The notes under the pieces were generated by a model that was given only the letters and a program-made list of their open reading frames with translations, had not been told where the DNA came from and did not search any database. From JAHEAO01 sp037968535 (GTDB lineage: Bacteria > Pseudomonadota > Alphaproteobacteria > Rhodobacterales > Rhodobacteraceae): a stretch of 27,444 nucleotides of DNA. Positions 15,999 through 23,342 of the stretch are shown piece by piece (positions within the stretch are counted from its first letter, which is position 1; each line of letters starts with the position of its first letter). Location: positions 1 through 27,444 of the forward strand of contig JBBKVT010000255.1 in NCBI GenBank assembly GCA_037968535.1. The letters are read 5' to 3'. A program made the position numbers and the translations under genes.

Positions 15999-17096
15999 TT
16001 GGTCGCCACTTCAACCGACAATGCATTTGTCGAGTTCGATCGCGTTCAGAAAAGCTATGACGGAGAGATTCTGGTCGTCAAAGACCTGAACCTTGCGATG
16101 CCGAAAGGCGAGTTCCTGACAATGCTTGGACCATCCGGATCCGGCAAGACGACTTGCCTGATGATGCTGGCCGGATTCGAAACTGCGACCCATGGCGAGA
16201 TTCGCCTGGGTGGAAAAGAGATCAACAACATCCCGCCGCACAAGCGCGGCATCGGGATGGTGTTCCAAAGCTACGCGCTGTTCCCGCACATGACGGTGGC
16301 TGAAAACCTGTCGTTCCCGCTCGAAGTACGCGGCATGGGCAAGGACGAGCGCGAGGCGAAGGTGCAGCGCGCGCTGGATATGGTGCAGATGGGCGCGTTC
16401 GGTGCCCGGCGCCCGGCGCAATTGTCTGGCGGACAGCAGCAACGGATCGCGCTGGCCCGTGCACTGGTCTTTGACCCCGCGCTTGTGTTGATGGACGAGC
16501 CCCTCGGTGCGCTCGACAAGCAATTGCGCGAGCATATGCAATACGAGATCAAGCATTTGCACGAAAGTCTTGGAATTACGGTCGTTTATGTCACCCATGA
16601 CCAGTCCGAGGCTTTGACCATGTCGGACCGGGTCGCTGTGTTTGATGACGGCATCATCCAGCAACTCGCCCCGCCAGATGACCTGTATGAACGCCCGGAC
16701 AACAGCTTTGTGGCGCAGTTCATCGGCGAAAACAACAAGTTGCAAGGCACTGTTAAATCACTCTCCGGGAACGTGGCGACGGTTGGTTTGGCCAACGGCA
16801 AGACCTGCCAGGCGCTCGCGGTGAAATGCGGCGATGTGGGCAGCGAGACATTGATCTCGATCCGGCCCGAACGCGTCAGAATCGGGGCGGGCGACGAAGT
16901 CAACGCGACCGAAGCCAAGGTGCTCGAGCTGATCTATCTCGGCGATCACATTCGCTGCCGGTTGAACGTGCATGGGGACGATGAATTTGTCGTCAAGGTG
17001 CCCAATGCCGCCGGTAAAGGTCCGCTGGCGGTTGGCGATACCACCCGCGTCGCTTGGGATGTCGAAGACGCACGGGCGCTCGACCCCTTGAAATGA
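15999..17096 (+). CDS. ABC transporter ATP-binding protein, polyamine (PotA) type
   Basis: The 365-residue ATPase powers import through the two permeases encoded downstream. All motifs are present: Walker A GPSGSGKTT (44-52), Q-loop Q90 in VFQSYALFPH, signature LSGGQQQR (142-149), Walker B LVLMDE (162-167) with catalytic E167, D-loop GALD, and H200 in the switch. The C-terminal third (about 240-365) is a TOBE-like regulatory domain. This layout matches the spermidine/putrescine (PotA/PotG) and iron groups; the binding protein and permeases favour polyamines. The start is TTG at 15999 with GGGGAG six bases upstream. It is first in a five-gene operon, followed by a 6-base-stem hairpin and the binding protein after 68 bases. 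Confidence 0.95.
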   Translation: MVATSTDNAFVEFDRVQKSYDGEILVVKDLNLAMPKGEFLTMLGPSGSGKTTCLMMLAGFETATHGEIRLGGKEINNIPPHKRGIGMVFQSYALFPHMTVAENLSFPLEVRGMGKDEREAKVQRALDMVQMGAFGARRPAQLSGGQQQRIALARALVFDPALVLMDEPLGALDKQLREHMQYEIKHLHESLGITVVYVTHDQSEALTMSDRVAVFDDGIIQQLAPPDDLYERPDNSFVAQFIGENNKLQGTVKSLSGNVATVGLANGKTCQALAVKCGDVGSETLISIRPERVRIGAGDEVNATEAKVLELIYLGDHIRCRLNVHGDDEFVVKVPNAAGKGPLAVGDTTRVAWDVEDARALDPLK

Positions 17097-17105
17097 CAAG
17101 AAATC

Positions 17106-17127
17106 CCGAGGCGAGATATGACCTCGG
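17106..17127 (+). promoter_or_regulatory. Intercistronic hairpin, ATPase/binding-protein junction
   Basis: CCGAGG (17106-17111) and CCTCGG (17122-17127) form a perfect 6-base stem with a ten-base loop just after the ATPase stop codon. No T tract follows, so it is more likely an mRNA processing or stability element than a full terminator. Confidence 0.4.
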
Positions 17128-17164
17128 TGTAAAAAGACAGCTGTAACATGGGAGATGAAAGCTG

Positions 17165-18238
17165 ATGAAGAAGACACTGATATTAACGACTGCCCTGACG
17201 GGTTTCGCGTTCGCGGCGATGGCCGAAGGCGAAGTCGTCGTGATGTCCTGGGGCGGAGCTTATGGCAAGTCACAGGACGAAGCCTACAACAAGCCTTTCG
17301 CCGCCGAGACCGGCATCAATGTGACCATGGTCGATGCCGATAACCCGGCAACTCCAATCAAGGCGCAGGTCGAGGCGGGCAACGTCAGCATCGATGTCGC
17401 GGATGTGGAATACTCCGACGCCATTCGCCTGTGTGACGAGGGCCTGCTGGAAGAGATCGACATGTCGATGCTGCCGGCCGCCCCCGATGGCACGGCAGCG
17501 GAAGATGATTTCATCGAAGGCGCGCTGAACGATTGTTCCGTGGCGAGCATCGTGTGGTCGACTGCGGTTGCCTACAACACCGAGGCAAATCCGACTGCGC
17601 CGGACTCGATCGACGATTTCTTCAATCTGGCAGATTTCCCCGGCAAGCGCGGACTGCGCAAGGGCGCCAAGATCAACATGGAAATGGCTTTGATGGCGGA
17701 TGGCGTTCCGGCTGGCGAAGTCTATGACATTCTGGAAACCGACGAAGGCGTCGACCGTGCATTCGCCAAGCTCGACACGATCAAGGATAGTGTCATCTGG
17801 TGGGAAGCCGGCGCACAGCCGCCGCAGCTGCTGGCCGACGGCGAAGTCGTCATGTCAACCGCCTACAACGGTCGGATATTCAATGCCGCCGTCAGCGAGG
17901 GCCAGCCGTTCAAGATTCTCTGGGATGGCCAGATCCTGGACTTTGACCTTTTCGTTGTCCCGAAAGGTGCACCGAACCTCGAAAATGCGATGAAGTACAT
18001 CGCCTATGCCACCGATACCCAGCGGCTTGCCGATCAGGCGAAGTGGATCAGCTACGGTCCGGCCCGCAAATCTTCGGGTGCGCTGGTGGGCCTCTATCAG
18101 GACGGCAAGACCGACATGGGTCCAGAGATGCCGACCGCAGAGGCCAACATGGGCAACGCGCTGGTCAACAACTTCGAGTTCTGGGCTGACCGCGATACCG
18201 AGTTGAACGAGCGTTTCAACGCCTGGCTCGCCCAGTAA
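17165..18238 (+). CDS. Periplasmic binding protein, spermidine/putrescine-like
   Basis: The 357-residue extracellular solute-binding protein has a signal peptide cleaved after A20 (FAAMA, then EGEVVV). The mature part has a PotD-like two-lobe fold beginning VVVMSWGGAYG (24-34), typical of the SBP_bac_8/PotD group that binds putrescine, spermidine or related cationic compounds. The mature protein is acidic. The ATG at 17165 begins the signal peptide; a GGGAG lies further upstream than usual. A very stable hairpin directly follows the stop codon, which would raise its mRNA level above that of the permeases. The exact ligand is unproven; other amino compounds and opine-like ligands are possible. 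Confidence 0.92.
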   Translation: MKKTLILTTALTGFAFAAMAEGEVVVMSWGGAYGKSQDEAYNKPFAAETGINVTMVDADNPATPIKAQVEAGNVSIDVADVEYSDAIRLCDEGLLEEIDMSMLPAAPDGTAAEDDFIEGALNDCSVASIVWSTAVAYNTEANPTAPDSIDDFFNLADFPGKRGLRKGAKINMEMALMADGVPAGEVYDILETDEGVDRAFAKLDTIKDSVIWWEAGAQPPQLLADGEVVMSTAYNGRIFNAAVSEGQPFKILWDGQILDFDLFVVPKGAPNLENAMKYIAYATDTQRLADQAKWISYGPARKSSGALVGLYQDGKTDMGPEMPTAEANMGNALVNNFEFWADRDTELNERFNAWLAQ

Positions 18239-18247
18239 GCAAAGACC

Positions 18248-18278
18248 GCGCGGCGCGAGGGTGACCTTCGCGCCGCGC
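18248..18278 (+). promoter_or_regulatory. Very stable stem-loop after the binding-protein gene
   Basis: GCGCGGCGCGA (18248-18258) is perfectly complementary to TCGCGCCGCGC (18268-18278), and the stem continues inward by one G-T and two G-C pairs to a TGA triloop, giving 14 pairs. It starts nine bases after the stop codon of the binding protein and ends 18 bases before the DUF1330 start. No T run follows, so it is probably a 3' end-protecting or partial attenuation structure, as known downstream of binding-protein genes in other ABC operons. Confidence 0.75.
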
Positions 18279-18296
18279 AGCAATCGGGGGACGAAA

Positions 18297-18587
18297 ATGC
18301 CAAAGGGATACTGGATCGTGCACGTCACTGTGACAAACGCGGACGAATATGCCGAGTATATCCGGTTGGATACGCCTGTCGTGGAACGGTTTGGCGGCAA
18401 GTTCGTCGTGCGGGGCGGGCGCAACGAAGCGCCCGAAACGTCACAGAAGGACCGCCATGTGGTGGTTGAATTTCCTGACTATGATACGGCACTGGCGTGC
18501 TACAACTCTCCCGACTACCAACGCGCCGCCGAAATCCGCCGCGCAAATTCCGAAAGCGACATCGTGATCATCGAGGGCACCGCATGA
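18297..18587 (+). CDS. DUF1330 small protein
   Basis: The 96-residue protein belongs to DUF1330, small dimeric ferredoxin-like alpha/beta barrel proteins of unknown function. Visible family features are PKGYWIVHVTVTNADEYAEY at the N-terminus, a central FGGKFVVRGG strand and turn, and HVVVEFPDYDTALACYNSPDY followed by a short helix. No signal peptide or membrane segment is present, so it is cytosolic. The ATG at 18297 is chosen because GGGGGAC lies just upstream and the family begins there; the frame opens 12 codons earlier inside the hairpin. Its stop overlaps the permease start in ATGA. The operon position suggests a link to the imported compound, but no catalytic residue can be named with confidence. 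Confidence 0.9.
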   Translation: MPKGYWIVHVTVTNADEYAEYIRLDTPVVERFGGKFVVRGGRNEAPETSQKDRHVVVEFPDYDTALACYNSPDYQRAAEIRRANSESDIVIIEGTA

Positions 18588-19825
18588 GCGAGATGCTCAC
18601 CACCGTAGATGGCAAGCCGCTCAAGGCGGCGCTGGCAGCCGCCGAGGCCCGAGCCAAGCGGCGGGCGTTCTGGCTGGTTCTGCCGCTGTTGTTGTTCATC
18701 CTCGTCACGTTCGTGGCGCCCATCGGGCAGATGCTGTTTCGCTCTGTCTACAATCCCTCGTTTTCCCAATCCGCGTCGCATCTGGCAGTCTGGTTCGACG
18801 AACATGAGCCCGGAACCGCGCCGGACGAAGCCGCGTACGAGGCGTTGGTCCTCGACCTTCGCGAAATGCGTAAGGAAAAAACCCAGGGCGAGGCGGGCAC
18901 CCGCGTCAACTACGATCACTCTGGTGCACGGTCTTTGTTCACTTCGACCGCGCGCAAGTCCGACAAGATGGAACCGCCCTACAAGGCAGCGGTTCTGGAC
19001 GCCGATGACAAATGGAGCGACCCTTCGCTTTGGCAAGCGATGCGCAGCGCCTCTTCCGCCTATACGATAAACTTCTATCTGGCCGCGCTGGACCTTGGAC
19101 GGGACCAGAACGGTGACATCGTGTCTGTAAACGAGAATCGCGCGGTCTATATCAAGCTCTTCGTGCGCACGTTGCTGCTTTCTGCGCTGATCACCGTCAC
19201 CACCTTGATCCTTGGCTTTCCGATCGCGCATCTCTTGGCGACATTGCCGTTGCGCTATTCCAACTTGCTGATGATCTTCGTGCTATTGCCGTTCTGGACC
19301 TCTTTGCTGGTCCGCACCACGTCCTGGATCGTGCTCTTGCAAACTCAGGGCGTCGTGAATGACCTGATGGTCGCAACGGGCGCTGTTTCTGACCAGGGCA
19401 GACTGCAAATGATCTACAACCAGACCGGCACGATCATCGCAATGACCCATATCCTGCTGCCGTTCACGGTGCTGCCGCTTTATTCCGTCATGCGCCCGAT
19501 CAACCCCAGCTACGTGCGCGCCGCGCGGTCGCTGGGGGCCACCAGCTGGACCGCGTTTCGCCGGATCTACCTGCCACAAACGGTGCCGGGGATCGGGGCG
19601 GGGGCGTTGCTGGTCTTCATCCTGGCCGTCGGCTATTACATCACCCCGGCACTGGTCGGGGGATCGGACGGACAGCTGATTTCGAACCTGATCGCATTCC
19701 ACATGCAAAAATCGCTGAACTGGTCGTTGGCCGCAGCACTTGCCGCACTTCTGCTGGGCGGCGTGCTGATCCTCTATTGGCTCTATGACCGGCTTATCGG
19801 CATCGACAACCTGAAACTGGGGTAG
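18584..19825 (+). CDS. ABC transporter permease (PotB type) with large external loop
   Basis: The 413-residue inner-membrane permease pairs with the next gene. The first helix (about 28-50) is followed by an unusually long hydrophilic stretch (about 55-188), predicted periplasmic, before five core helices (about 192-220, 225-253, 282-302, 335-360, 380-400). The cytoplasmic EAA coupling loop is visible at 311-331 (RAARSLGAT, then RIYLPQTVPG), which contacts the ATPase. The start ATG at 18584 overlaps the DUF1330 stop (ATGA), so translation is coupled. PotB-type permeases from E. coli are about 275-285 residues, so the extra length lies mainly in this loop. The next permease starts five bases after the stop. 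Confidence 0.95.
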   Translation: MSEMLTTVDGKPLKAALAAAEARAKRRAFWLVLPLLLFILVTFVAPIGQMLFRSVYNPSFSQSASHLAVWFDEHEPGTAPDEAAYEALVLDLREMRKEKTQGEAGTRVNYDHSGARSLFTSTARKSDKMEPPYKAAVLDADDKWSDPSLWQAMRSASSAYTINFYLAALDLGRDQNGDIVSVNENRAVYIKLFVRTLLLSALITVTTLILGFPIAHLLATLPLRYSNLLMIFVLLPFWTSLLVRTTSWIVLLQTQGVVNDLMVATGAVSDQGRLQMIYNQTGTIIAMTHILLPFTVLPLYSVMRPINPSYVRAARSLGATSWTAFRRIYLPQTVPGIGAGALLVFILAVGYYITPALVGGSDGQLISNLIAFHMQKSLNWSLAAALAALLLGGVLILYWLYDRLIGIDNLKLG

Positions 19826-19830
19826 GGCAG

Positions 19831-20742
19831 ATGGCACTTGCAAAACACGCCTCTCCGCTGGAACGGATCTGGTACTACACATATCTGGTGATTTGCGGAC
19901 TGATCTTTCTGTTCCTGATCGCGCCGATCCTGATCATCATCCCACTCAGCTTCAACGCAGAGCCCTACTTCACCTTCACACAGAAGATGCTCAGCTTCGA
20001 TCCGACCGGGTTTTCGACGCGCTGGTATGACATGCTGCTGACCTTTGGCATGACCAACCCCGGAGCACCTCGCGACAGTTCGTGGTGGTCAGATGTCTGG
20101 AACAACGCGGCTTGGGTGAATGCGGCCAAGAACTCTGTGATCATCGGTTTCTTTGCCACGATCCTTGCGGCCGCCCTTGGCACGATTGCGGCCCTCGGCC
20201 TGTCGAGGCCGGAAATGCCATACCGGCGGGCGATCATGGCCGTGCTGATCTCGCCGATGATTGTGCCGATCATCATCACCGCGACTGGCCTCTTTTTCTT
20301 TTATTCCAAGACTGGACTTGCCGGGTCCTACATCGGGATCATTCTGGCTCATGCGACGCTTGGCATTCCCTTCGTCATCATCACTGTCACCGCCACCTTG
20401 GTCGGTTTCGACCACAGCCTGACCCGGGCCGCGGCGTCGCTGGGGGCCAATCCGGCGACCACCTTTCGCAAGATCACGCTACCGCTGATCCTGCCGGGGG
20501 TGATATCGGGCGGACTTTTTGCGTTCGTTACGTCATTCGACGAAGTCGTGGTGGTGCTGTTTGTGGCCGCGCACGATCAGCAGACGATCCCGCGCCAGAT
20601 GTGGAACGGCATCCGGGAACAGATCAGCCCTGCGATCCTATCGGTCGCGACGATCCTGGTGATCATCTCGGTGCTGTTGCTGGCCACGATGGAACTGCTG
20701 CGTCGCAGGTCCGAGCGTCTTCGCGGTCTGTCACCCGGCTAA
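19831..20742 (+). CDS. ABC transporter permease (PotC type)
   Basis: The 303-residue second permease has six predicted membrane helices (first near 17-41, then about 102-126, 132-158, 165-185, 220-245, 262-285) and the EAA loop near 198-218 (TRAAASLGANPATTFRKITLP). It has a smaller external segment between helices 1 and 2 (about 45-98) than its partner. Starting five bases after the previous stop, it closes the operon. Its TAA stop (20740-20742) interlocks with the TAG stop of the convergent AEC gene. Together the products form an ATPase/permease/permease/binding-protein importer. Confidence 0.95.
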   Translation: MALAKHASPLERIWYYTYLVICGLIFLFLIAPILIIIPLSFNAEPYFTFTQKMLSFDPTGFSTRWYDMLLTFGMTNPGAPRDSSWWSDVWNNAAWVNAAKNSVIIGFFATILAAALGTIAALGLSRPEMPYRRAIMAVLISPMIVPIIITATGLFFFYSKTGLAGSYIGIILAHATLGIPFVIITVTATLVGFDHSLTRAAASLGANPATTFRKITLPLILPGVISGGLFAFVTSFDEVVVVLFVAAHDQQTIPRQMWNGIREQISPAILSVATILVIISVLLLATMELLRRRSERLRGLSPG

Positions 20743-21674
20743 GGCAGGATTGCGAGCCAGAGCCAGATCGTGATGATCGACATCGCCGTGCCCAGCAGCA
20801 CCGCAGACGCCGCGACCCGTCGTGCAGCCCCATACATGTTTGCGAACAAATAGGCGTTTACTCCCGGCGCCATCGCAGCGGTCATCACCGCGGACCGCAA
20901 CTGCGGCGTGTCGAGGTCAAAGGCGAACCGACCCAGAAGATAGGCAAGACCGGGGTGCAGGATCAGCGAAATGGCACAGACGAAGGCGATCGCCTTGATG
21001 TCGCCTTCGGGCTTGTAGCGCAACAACACTCCGCCAAGTCCGAACAGGGCCGCAGGCAGTGCTGCCCGCACCATCATGTCGATCGCGGCGGTCAGCGGGC
21101 CCGGCATCGGAATGTGACCCAGATTGACGACGAAGCCCAGTAGAATGCCGATAACCAAGGGGTTGCTGAAGATCGATCGCAGCACACGGACGATCAATCC
21201 GATCCCGAAGCCGGACCCGCGCGAGCGCGCGGTTTCCATCAGAATGATCCCGATTGCATACAGCATAGGCGCATGGATCGAGATGATTGCGTAGTTGCCG
21301 GCCAATGCGTCCGGTCCGTAAGCGCGCTCGGTGATCGGCAAGCCCAGCAGCAAAGAGTTCGAGAAGTAGCCGACGAAGCCGATCGAGATGCAGTCCTCTA
21401 TTGGTCGGTCAAAGAGGAACCTTGCGCCGAGGAAAGCAAGCGCGAATCCCGAAAACGCCGCCAGGTAGAAGCTGAACATCAGCGGCAACGCGAAATCCGC
21501 TGCCAGGTCGATACGCGAGATCGCGGTGAACAGCAGGCAGGGCACCGCGAAATTCTGCGCGAACCGCATCAGCCCGTCGACCGCGACTTCGCTGAACAGG
21601 CCCCGCCATGCCGCGACATAGCCGAAGCCGAGCACCAGGAAAACCGGCAGGATGACGTCGATCAGCCCGCTCAT
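20739..21674 (-). CDS. AEC family transporter (auxin efflux carrier-like)
   Basis: The 311-residue protein has about ten hydrophobic segments in two five-helix halves and matches the AEC/Mem_trans family, bacterial permeases for small organic anions such as malonate or malate. The family-typical stretch SNPLVIGILLGF and a helix-breaking APGVNAYLFANMYG near the C-terminus are visible. The ATG at 21674 overlaps the stop of the metallo-hydrolase gene (TGATG), so translation is coupled to the upstream operon. Its stop overlaps the convergent permease gene by four bases, leaving no room for a terminator between them. The substrate cannot be predicted. Confidence 0.92.
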   Translation of the reverse strand: MSGLIDVILPVFLVLGFGYVAAWRGLFSEVAVDGLMRFAQNFAVPCLLFTAISRIDLAADFALPLMFSFYLAAFSGFALAFLGARFLFDRPIEDCISIGFVGYFSNSLLLGLPITERAYGPDALAGNYAIISIHAPMLYAIGIILMETARSRGSGFGIGLIVRVLRSIFSNPLVIGILLGFVVNLGHIPMPGPLTAAIDMMVRAALPAALFGLGGVLLRYKPEGDIKAIAFVCAISLILHPGLAYLLGRFAFDLDTPQLRSAVMTAAMAPGVNAYLFANMYGAARRVAASAVLLGTAMSIITIWLWLAILP

Positions 21675-22471
21675 CAGACCTCGAAGGTCAGCGTCATGCC
21701 GTCGTGCGCCGGCGTGACATGGGAAGGCGTTTCAGCAAGGACGGTTTCATAGTCCAGATCGTTGTGCATGTTGGTCAGCACTGCCTGTTTGGGGGCGGCC
21801 CGTTTGATCCACTCTAATGTGCGCGCGAGATGCGCATGTGTCGGATGGGGTTTGCGCCGAAGAGCGTCGACAATCCAGCATTCCAGGTTCTGCAAAGCGG
21901 TCCACGCGGCATCTGGAATCTCTGAAACGTCAGGTAGATAGGCGACGTTGTCGATGCGGAATCCCAAGGCGTGAATTGCGCCGTGGGTCACCTCGAAAGG
22001 GGTCAAGGTGATCGGCCCCCCGGCGCCGTGGATCACCACGTCGCGGTCGATCGTGTTGAGGTCGAGGATCGGGGGATAGGTGCTGCCCTTGGGCTGGACG
22101 AAGGCGTAGCCGAAGCGCGATAGCAGCGCGTCTTGGGTCGCACCATCGGCCCAGACGGGCAGGCGCTTGCGGGTATTGAAGACAACCATCCTCAGATCGT
22201 CTATCCCGTGCGTGTGGTCAGCATGCGCGTGCGTATAGACAACCGCGTCCAATTCTCCGATGCCAGCGTCCAACAGTTGAGCGCGCAGGTCTGGTGACGT
22301 GTCGATGAGCACACGGGTCACGCCGCCGTCCTCTGTCCGTTCGATCAACAGCGAACAGCGACGACGCGTGTTCTTCGGGTTTTCGGGGTCACATTCGCCC
22401 CATCGACCGCCGAGGCGGGGGACGCCGCCCGAAGACCCGCAGCCCAGGATCGTAAAGGCGAGCGTCGCCAT
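21674..22471 (-). CDS. MBL-fold metallo-hydrolase, PhnP-like
   Basis: The 265-residue beta-lactamase-fold hydrolase has metal ligands H81, H83, D85 and H86 in THAHADH, H163 in EVTHG and D181 in LPDVSE. It resembles PhnP-type phosphodiesterases (phosphoribosyl cyclic phosphate hydrolases). The Cys-rich structural zinc motif of E. coli PhnP is largely missing: only C27 and C39 remain in that stretch. No other phn genes are nearby, so phosphonate use is not implied. The ATG at 22471 shares a base with the tatD stop (TAATG); a TTG at 22489 is the alternative. Neighbours tatD and holB are a common context for this family in alphaproteobacteria. The substrate is unknown. Confidence 0.92.
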   Translation of the reverse strand: MATLAFTILGCGSSGGVPRLGGRWGECDPENPKNTRRRCSLLIERTEDGGVTRVLIDTSPDLRAQLLDAGIGELDAVVYTHAHADHTHGIDDLRMVVFNTRKRLPVWADGATQDALLSRFGYAFVQPKGSTYPPILDLNTIDRDVVIHGAGGPITLTPFEVTHGAIHALGFRIDNVAYLPDVSEIPDAAWTALQNLECWIVDALRRKPHPTHAHLARTLEWIKRAAPKQAVLTNMHNDLDYETVLAETPSHVTPAHDGMTLTFEV

Positions 22472-23277
22472 TACGCGCGCGTCTTCCAAGCAGCAGCCTT
22501 GGAGAATAGCCGGTCGAAGTTTACTTGAGTTCTGGCGGCGAAGTCCTTGTACTCCATCCCATAAATCTCTGCTCCCTTATGCGCGGTGTGCACCGTGTAG
22601 GCCGGTTGGTTGCGGCGTCCCCGATGCGGTGGCGGCGCTAGATAGGGGGCGTCAGTTTCCACGAGGATCCGGTCGACCGAGGCGGCGGCAAAGATATCGC
22701 GCAGGTCTTGCGATCGGGGGAAGGCGGCGATGCCCGACATCGACAGGTAAAAGCCCAGATCAAGTGCCGCTTGTGCCAACTCGGCCCCCGAAGAGAAGCA
22801 ATGCATCACGCATGTATAGGCCCCGGCACGGTATTCCTCTGTCAGGATGCGGGCGATGTCGGTGTCGGCGTCGCGGGCATGTATGATCAGGGGCAATCCG
22901 GTCTGGCGCGCCGCCTCGATATGGATCCGCAGGCTTTCCTGCTGCACTGCCATGCTGTCTGCAGTGTAGTAATAATCCAGCCCGGTTTCTCCGATCCCGA
23001 CAAACTTGGGGTGCTTGGCCAGTGTGACCAGATCCGAGACGGCGGCAAGCGGTTCGGTGGCAGCGCTCATCGGGTGGGTGCCGGCTGCGTAAAAGACCGG
23101 CGCATGGGCTTCGGCGATGGCGCGGACCTGTGGTTCCTGACGCAAACGGGTGCAGATCGTGACCATGCGGGTTACGCCCGCCGCGACCGCACGTGCAACG
23201 ACATCCGGCAGCTCGTCCGCGAAATCGGGGAAGTCCAGATGACAGTGGCTGTCGGTGATCTCGGCGGTCGCGGGCAT
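22471..23277 (-). CDS. TatD family metal-dependent hydrolase
   Basis: The 268-residue TIM-barrel amidohydrolase has all family ligands: H11 and H13 in SHCHLD, E97 in GIGETGLD, H133 in IIHARD, H159 in MHCFS and D209 in VETDAPYLAP. TatD proteins are metal-dependent DNases linked to repair and, despite the name, not needed for Tat export. The ATG at 23277 has AGAGG about four bases upstream. The gene lies 65 bases after holB and its stop overlaps the metallo-hydrolase start, as in many alphaproteobacteria. Confidence 0.95.
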   Translation of the reverse strand: MPATAEITDSHCHLDFPDFADELPDVVARAVAAGVTRMVTICTRLRQEPQVRAIAEAHAPVFYAAGTHPMSAATEPLAAVSDLVTLAKHPKFVGIGETGLDYYYTADSMAVQQESLRIHIEAARQTGLPLIIHARDADTDIARILTEEYRAGAYTCVMHCFSSGAELAQAALDLGFYLSMSGIAAFPRSQDLRDIFAAASVDRILVETDAPYLAPPPHRGRRNQPAYTVHTAHKGAEIYGMEYKDFAARTQVNFDRLFSKAAAWKTRA

Positions 23278-23342
23278 CTGGCCTCTGAAATTCTGTCGAG
23301 CATTCCCGTCCGTGAACTGCAGAACACTGTCCGGAAAAGCTT

